Assembly (NCBI GenBank): GCA_027886185.1
Contig: WOAB01000563.1
Span: 6,510,001 to 6,574,000 of the forward strand
Direction of reading: 5' to 3'
Length of the DNA: 64,000 nt
From: Rheum nobile
Taxonomy: Eukaryota > Streptophyta > Magnoliopsida > Caryophyllales > Polygonaceae
The translations under genes and the position numbers were made by a program. This document shows, piece by piece, positions 58,715 to 64,000 of this stretch. The notes below the pieces were generated by a model. That model did not search any database. It saw nothing but the letters and a program-made list of their open reading frames with translations, and was not told the DNA's origin. The first letter of the stretch is position 1, and each line of letters starts with the position of its first letter.

Positions 58715-61700
58715 TCCTCTTCGCTTCAGCGCTTCTCTTGGGCTCTCACATGGAAGTTCACAAACACAACCGATTTTTTCAAACCCCGTTAATCCATCTT
58801 ACAACCATGGAAAATCTCGTTGATTTTTTACCTTCTTTATTGCAGATTCGTGAAAGCTCCGTTGGATTCTGACATTCTTCGCGCAAGTCAATGGAAGTTT
58901 CGCTGAATTTTTAGGTCGCTGGAAGCCATTTTACCTACTTCAATTTGTGTTTTTTTGCTCGACAACCAACAACGGACAACAAAGGATGATTGAATCTAAT
59001 TTATTGCACAATGTTTAGGATTGTTCGAATTCAAAATATTCTAGGGCTCAAACGTAGGTTACTAAACTGTGTGAATGGTAGGGTTTAAGAATTACGTCTC
59101 ATTGTTCATACAAAAGACTAGGGTTCATGTTTTGTATGTTAATGTTCATATATAATCATCTACAATTCATATTTAGTTTTTGAAAAACATTCATACTCCT
59201 CTTTCCTAGTCTTGTACCATTGAAAAAACTAAGGGTTAATGTGCTACATGTTCAAATGATTGATTTTATTATAGCATATTAACTCAAATGGCAGAGCAAT
59301 GTGTCGACACACATAAATGTGGGTTCAAATCACTCACATGCCACATATTGTGCTTGTGAAAACTCTCAGATCAAGATGGGTTCACATTTATCATGTTCAA
59401 CTTCGTATGTTACATGTCAATGTTCGTATATAACTATCTAATGTTCATACTTACTCTTATCAATTCCTTATACCTAATTCTCACACCCCTTACTGTTCAT
59501 ATATAATCATTTAAGGTTCATATTTATTATTTTGAAAATTTGATCTTGTTTTTCATACTCTAGGAACAATAAACACTTATGAGTTCTTATATATCATGTC
59601 AATATTTATATATAGTAATCCGACGTTCATACTTATTCTTCTGAAAACCTCATATAATTTTCCATATTTCGTGAACCATATAAATAAATTAGGTATTCAT
59701 ATGTTATGTTCAAGGTTCATATATAATTATATATTGTTCATATATTATAATGTCAATGTTCATATTAAGCCTATTGTTGTTTAGATCATTTTTTTGCCTT
59801 TATCATGACCTTTTCATATGTTTTATGTCAATTGTCTACAGAATTGTAAAACTAACCGAGTTATTCATCATTGAGGGCATTTCATCCATGTTCAGCTCAC
59901 AGTTTATCGCTTAGACATTTCATCGAACAGTTTACCGGCGTCTCTCAACGCATCCCCTATAATCAAATTCTAAGCTTCTCAATTTGAGAATTGTTATTGT
60001 GTTACATGTCCAAATAAACCAAAGATCAATCACAATACACATCCATGGCGTTTTATGAACGAAGAAATTAAAGAATAACTTAAACAGATGAACACGATCT
60101 ATGAATAATTCGATTTCGACTATGAACTTCAATATCCACCATGGAGAGGAAAACGATTCACGAATCGTGGAGAACAATCATGGAGATCGAACCTTGAAGA
60201 CAACTAGAGAACACATATCAAATTGGGAGAGAAAGACATATATGTAAAATTACAAAAATATCCTCAAATAAATTAAAAGCCTAAAAGAAGTTGGTTTAAT
60301 CTGAGTTGTGGATGAAGGTGGATCTAACACCCCAAAATACTTTGCATATTTTGCATATTGTATGTTAAAAAAGAATTGCACGTGATCCTGAATCTACTTT
60401 TGGTGCAAAAAATGAGCCAATGACGAATTTAGGTTGGACTAACACGTTAATTAGACACTTAAAAAGTAAGAAAATTCTAACTGGTGTCTCTATGGTGTAG
60501 GTTATTCCAATTAATATTCCAAGATGTTTCAATTTTTAGTTGTTATCCTTGTACTTTAACCAAAGTTCAGTTTGTGGCCCAAATATTCCTAAACACTATA
60601 TTTGTCAATTGGATTGAGCAGGTTGGGTTCAAATCGGGCGGGTTTGGATCAAATCATCTTTGGATGAAAACGGATTTAGGTTAATGGGGTTGTTAAAGTT
60701 TTTGGGTTGATTTAGTCGGATCATAACGAGTTTTGCTTGGATTGACTTAATGGGTAAAAAGTGTTTGTTTTTTATGATAATTATAATAATCTGTATACGA
60801 AAATGAATTAATTAATAATATATAACTATTTCAATCAAATAACGGGTATGTCAAGCTTAGGTTGGATTTCAAATCCGTCGAATTCGGGTTCGGTTCGGAT
60901 TCATCGAATTCATACCCTTCTTGACCACCAATTTTCTATTTGAATCTCAATCTTAAAAAATCCGGACGAAACGGATCGAATTTTAGCCGGTATACTAAAC
61001 ACACAGTCAATGACCCAATGACATGATTCATATAAGCACCTTGAAATTAGAGAAACCTTCAGCCAGCTTGTAATCAAATATTTCCATGCCAACAAACCAA
61101 GTAATTAGTTTCTGATTAAAACAATATTGGAAAACTAAAATTTATAAAACCGTCCTTTTAATATGTAAATTTTATTATTTGTTGTGTATATGTTATGAAT
61201 GTGATATGGTTATCCCAATCACTATTATTTTCAAAAAAAATTCTATTAAAAGTTGAATAAAACTGATCAATTTTAATAGTATAGTTAAACATTGTTATGA
61301 TTTTCCATAATACAATACATTTTTCTTATCTTATATTTGTTTTGATATCAATAATTTAAAAGAATTTTATTATAAAACAATTTTAACAATTTTGAACTAA
61401 AATATTTATATTTTATTTTATTTAGTATTTGCGATTTTGTAGGTTTCTAGCTAATCTTAAATCAATTGATTTACCTCTTTTCATTTTTTATTAAATTTTG
61501 TTTTTTGTTCTTTTAAACAATCAAGTAATCAATTGCAAAATATTTGAAAATACAATTGTTAATATATCACCATATATTCTACGATAATTACACTTTATTA
61601 TTTTCAATACTAATTTATTATCTTGGCATCTTTTGATCAATTACCCATTAAGCTCAATGTTTGGGGTACTATGTCGTATTTTATTCAAATATAATAAAAA

Positions 61701-62070
61701 TTACAGAAAAATCCATGGTTTTACTTGGAAATTAGACTGAAACTTTATTAGGCAATCAACTGAATATGTAGCATACTTTTGCATTGCAAGACGCAAATAG
61801 CTATCATGCTTATAAGAACAATTGCCATCTTAACAAAGAAATTAAATCCTAGAGAAATAAACCCCAATTGCCAGCTTAATAAATGATAGATCATAAATTG
61901 ATGAATGTCCATACATATGGTCCATATCTATATTTTAAAAGAAAACAGCTCAAGCATTAAAGGCTAAAAAAAGTTTCAAATTTCAATCCATGCATTCTCG
62001 TAAATATAAGTATGCTAAGGTTTTTTTGTTCAGAATATATAAGTTATAGGTGCATTACTATTTATAATAC
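58715..62070. other. AT-rich non-coding flank
   Basis: From about 59100 to 59780 the words TTCATATATAAT, TGTTCATA and ATGTCAATGTTCATAT recur many times. Around 60610-60910 are GGGTTCAAATCGGGCGGG and CGGGTTCGGTTCGG words like those inside hAT elements, but without matched ends. No gene is supported. Confidence 0.5.
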
Positions 62071-62252
62071 GGTTTGTCTAATGTGTGCCCATGGGCATAT
62101 GTTAAGAGCCTAAATTTTGAAACTTTTTCTAAAATATTCCCTAAAGTAGAAGGGATGAACCCCTAGGAAAAAAATTAAATTATTGGCTAAAAGGAATTGT
62201 TACTAAATATGGGATTTTTATTGTGTGCCCATGGGCACACATTAGAAAAATC
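62071..62252. mobile_element. miniature inverted-repeat element
   Basis: Left GGTTTGTCTAATGTGTGCCC and reversed right GGATTTTTCTAATGTGTGCC are inverted repeats that run into the palindrome GCCCATGGGC at both ends. The flanks TTTATAATAC and TTTATAATTA suggest an imperfect 9-10-bp target duplication, the Mutator size. It has no coding capacity. Confidence 0.65.
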
Positions 62253-64000
62253 CTTTATAATTATTCAAATTTTAGAATTTGTGATCATTCTGTTCTTGGA
62301 TATGAATGAATGAACAACTCCATATTAACTTGATGTGTGATCATTCTGCTATTGAATAGGATTTTCTAAGTACATGCATTTTACTATTGCTTAACTTAGG
62401 ACTCAAAACGCATGCTCCTAACTATTAAACCCTTATCAAAGAATGATATTCTCATTACATATATAAAACCACAAAATTAAAAAGCTAAGATTATATCAAT
62501 TACATTCATATTCACTACGTAAAATGAACCTATGAAAAATGTCGAACTTCAATATAATAACATACAAAGATTGAAACAAAACCTAATATTCACATGGCAA
62601 ATGATCTTCTCATTACATCTTTTAAACCACCCCATTTAGAAAATCATTAACATGACATCAAATTGCACAACAACAAAAATTAGCATAATATATCACAAAT
62701 TCAAAAATATAAAGATACAAAGATTGCAAGAAACATAGATTATGCCATGTAATCATAGAATTTTTAGAACAAATCTATAATAATAAAAAATGGGTGAGAT
62801 GATTTTTGTTTGAGACGCTATATAGCATTTTCTTTTCTGCTTATATACCTTCAGTGTTCCAGTAGAATGCAGATCTCTCAAATGATCCAAACAATGAGTC
62901 CATCTTCATATTCATGATAAAGAAAGAACGTAAAAGGAAGGCATAAAATAGTGATTATTTGTCTACAAATATAGAAGAAAGAATTGCATATTAGAATTAT
63001 GGGTAGAGCATAGATATTGTAATGGGAAGACATTATTTACACTCCTTTCTCTTTTCAATCAAGAGGATTTATAAAACGATATGAAGCTGGAATTGTAAAT
63101 AAGAAAATTTATTATGTGTGAGTTGTAACTGATTTTCTCAAAAAATAGACCATACATGGATGTAACCGATGTATATACTTTATTACAATAATATTCTCAA
63201 GCAAAAAAATATTTAACTTAATGATGGATTTATTTTCTAGGTTGTAACATATATGCATTTATGTAGAAGATATTAAGCGTTGTAACTGATGCTTTTGAAC
63301 CATTCACGTTTATTTGATGTCATGATAAACTTCAAATGGTTGGAGTTCTTTCGAATTAATTGCTAATTACGTTTTAGGTCAAATAGTTGTCTTTTCATTT
63401 ACAGCTTTTCTTATACAGAGGCTTGTTGGTGCAATTATTTGAGAGAAAGTTTGATCAATCCTACTGTGATATAATAATAATGTTAATTTACATTTTAAAT
63501 GTTAAATTTTTACCATTTTAACTTTACAATCTAGTGAATGTGATTGCCAAAATATAGAGTGCTACATGATATAAGAAATATATAAAAGATACGATGTTAT
63601 AATCATCTATATTTTATTTTCAAAAGACTTTATATTATATTATATAATATAAATAAGATGCTTATAAATGTTTACAGATGATAAGTGCTTATAAAGGTAA
63701 TACAATAATAGTTATAATATAGATATAGAATATGTATTTTCTTTCTAATTCTAAGCTTGTATGCATTGATTGTCATAAAATCTTCTTTTTTAAGATCATA
63801 ATAGAGATAATATAGATTAATTTAATATTAAATTTAAAATAATTTAAAATTTTGTTCCATTTAAGAGGAGGGACATTAATTGTCAAGAACTCTATTTTAT
63901 ATTACATATAGATTTTACACTTCACCATATTTTATTTTATACTTTTTACATATAAGCACACCTTATCTTAAGTTTATAAGTTTATCGAACTCCACACTTT
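62253..64000. other. AT-rich intergenic DNA to the window end
   Basis: No reading frame, RNA gene or element end was recognised. Confidence 0.55.

Noticed and set aside
58600..58872. Short plus-strand frame across the G3 LTR end and its flank
   Set aside because: It crosses an element boundary, so it cannot be an old gene.

Overview
The window looks like repeat-dense nuclear DNA of a flowering plant, probably a dicot. The evidence is AT-rich non-coding sequence, degenerate TTTAGGG telomere-type arrays, tRNA-Met primer sites beside LTRs, Ty1/copia SIRE-type and Ty3/gypsy chromovirus polyproteins, hAT, Mutator and Helitron termini, and one two-exon gene with plant-type splice sites. The species cannot be told from the sequence.

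Layout. 1-5577: a decayed SIRE-like copia gag-pol on the minus strand, joined to a plus-strand copia 3' tail and LTR. 5578-17060: non-autonomous DNA transposons and repeats. These are a hAT (6065-6930), a telomere-like array, a Helitron with five ~407-bp tandem units (7212-9483), a hAT-like element holding two nested Mutator-like elements (10095-12373), a TTGAACAAT-rich inverted repeat (12385-14145), and a copia RNase H relic. 17595-18995: the only likely host gene, a 262-residue plant protein of unknown function. 18996-21904: nothing recognised.

21905-42381 is a four-level nest in which the last three junctions are proven by target-site duplications (TSDs). An old LTR relic (L1) was hit by a small 2.4-kb LTR element on the minus strand (M, TSD ctaac). 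M's right LTR was hit by a CRM-like gypsy element that lacks RT and integrase (G1, TSD aggga/aggaa). G1's gag was hit by a young 11-kb Tekay/Del-like chromovirus (G2, TSD gcgtc). G2 is nearly complete: its gag-pol is broken only by two in-frame TAG codons. Next to the nest, 42408-58709 is a second chromovirus of G2's kind (G3, TSD ccctc). It lost RT-RNase H-integrase, and its 3' LTR was hit by a CRM-like gypsy element on the minus strand (M2, TSD ggttg). 58715-64000 is AT-rich with one short TIR element.

The most interesting signals are these. (1) G2 and G3 share an extra reading frame upstream of gag, with a start like an N-myristoylation signal and a long acidic Asp-Pro-Glu-Glu repeat. (2) GC-rich palindrome clusters lie on both sides of the TATA box in their LTRs, with different words in each family. 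(3) M and M2 landed in opposite arms of the same inverted repeat of related LTRs. (4) A Helitron carries a tandem array in which every unit repeats its 5' terminus. All coordinates were read by eye; no alignments or searches were run.
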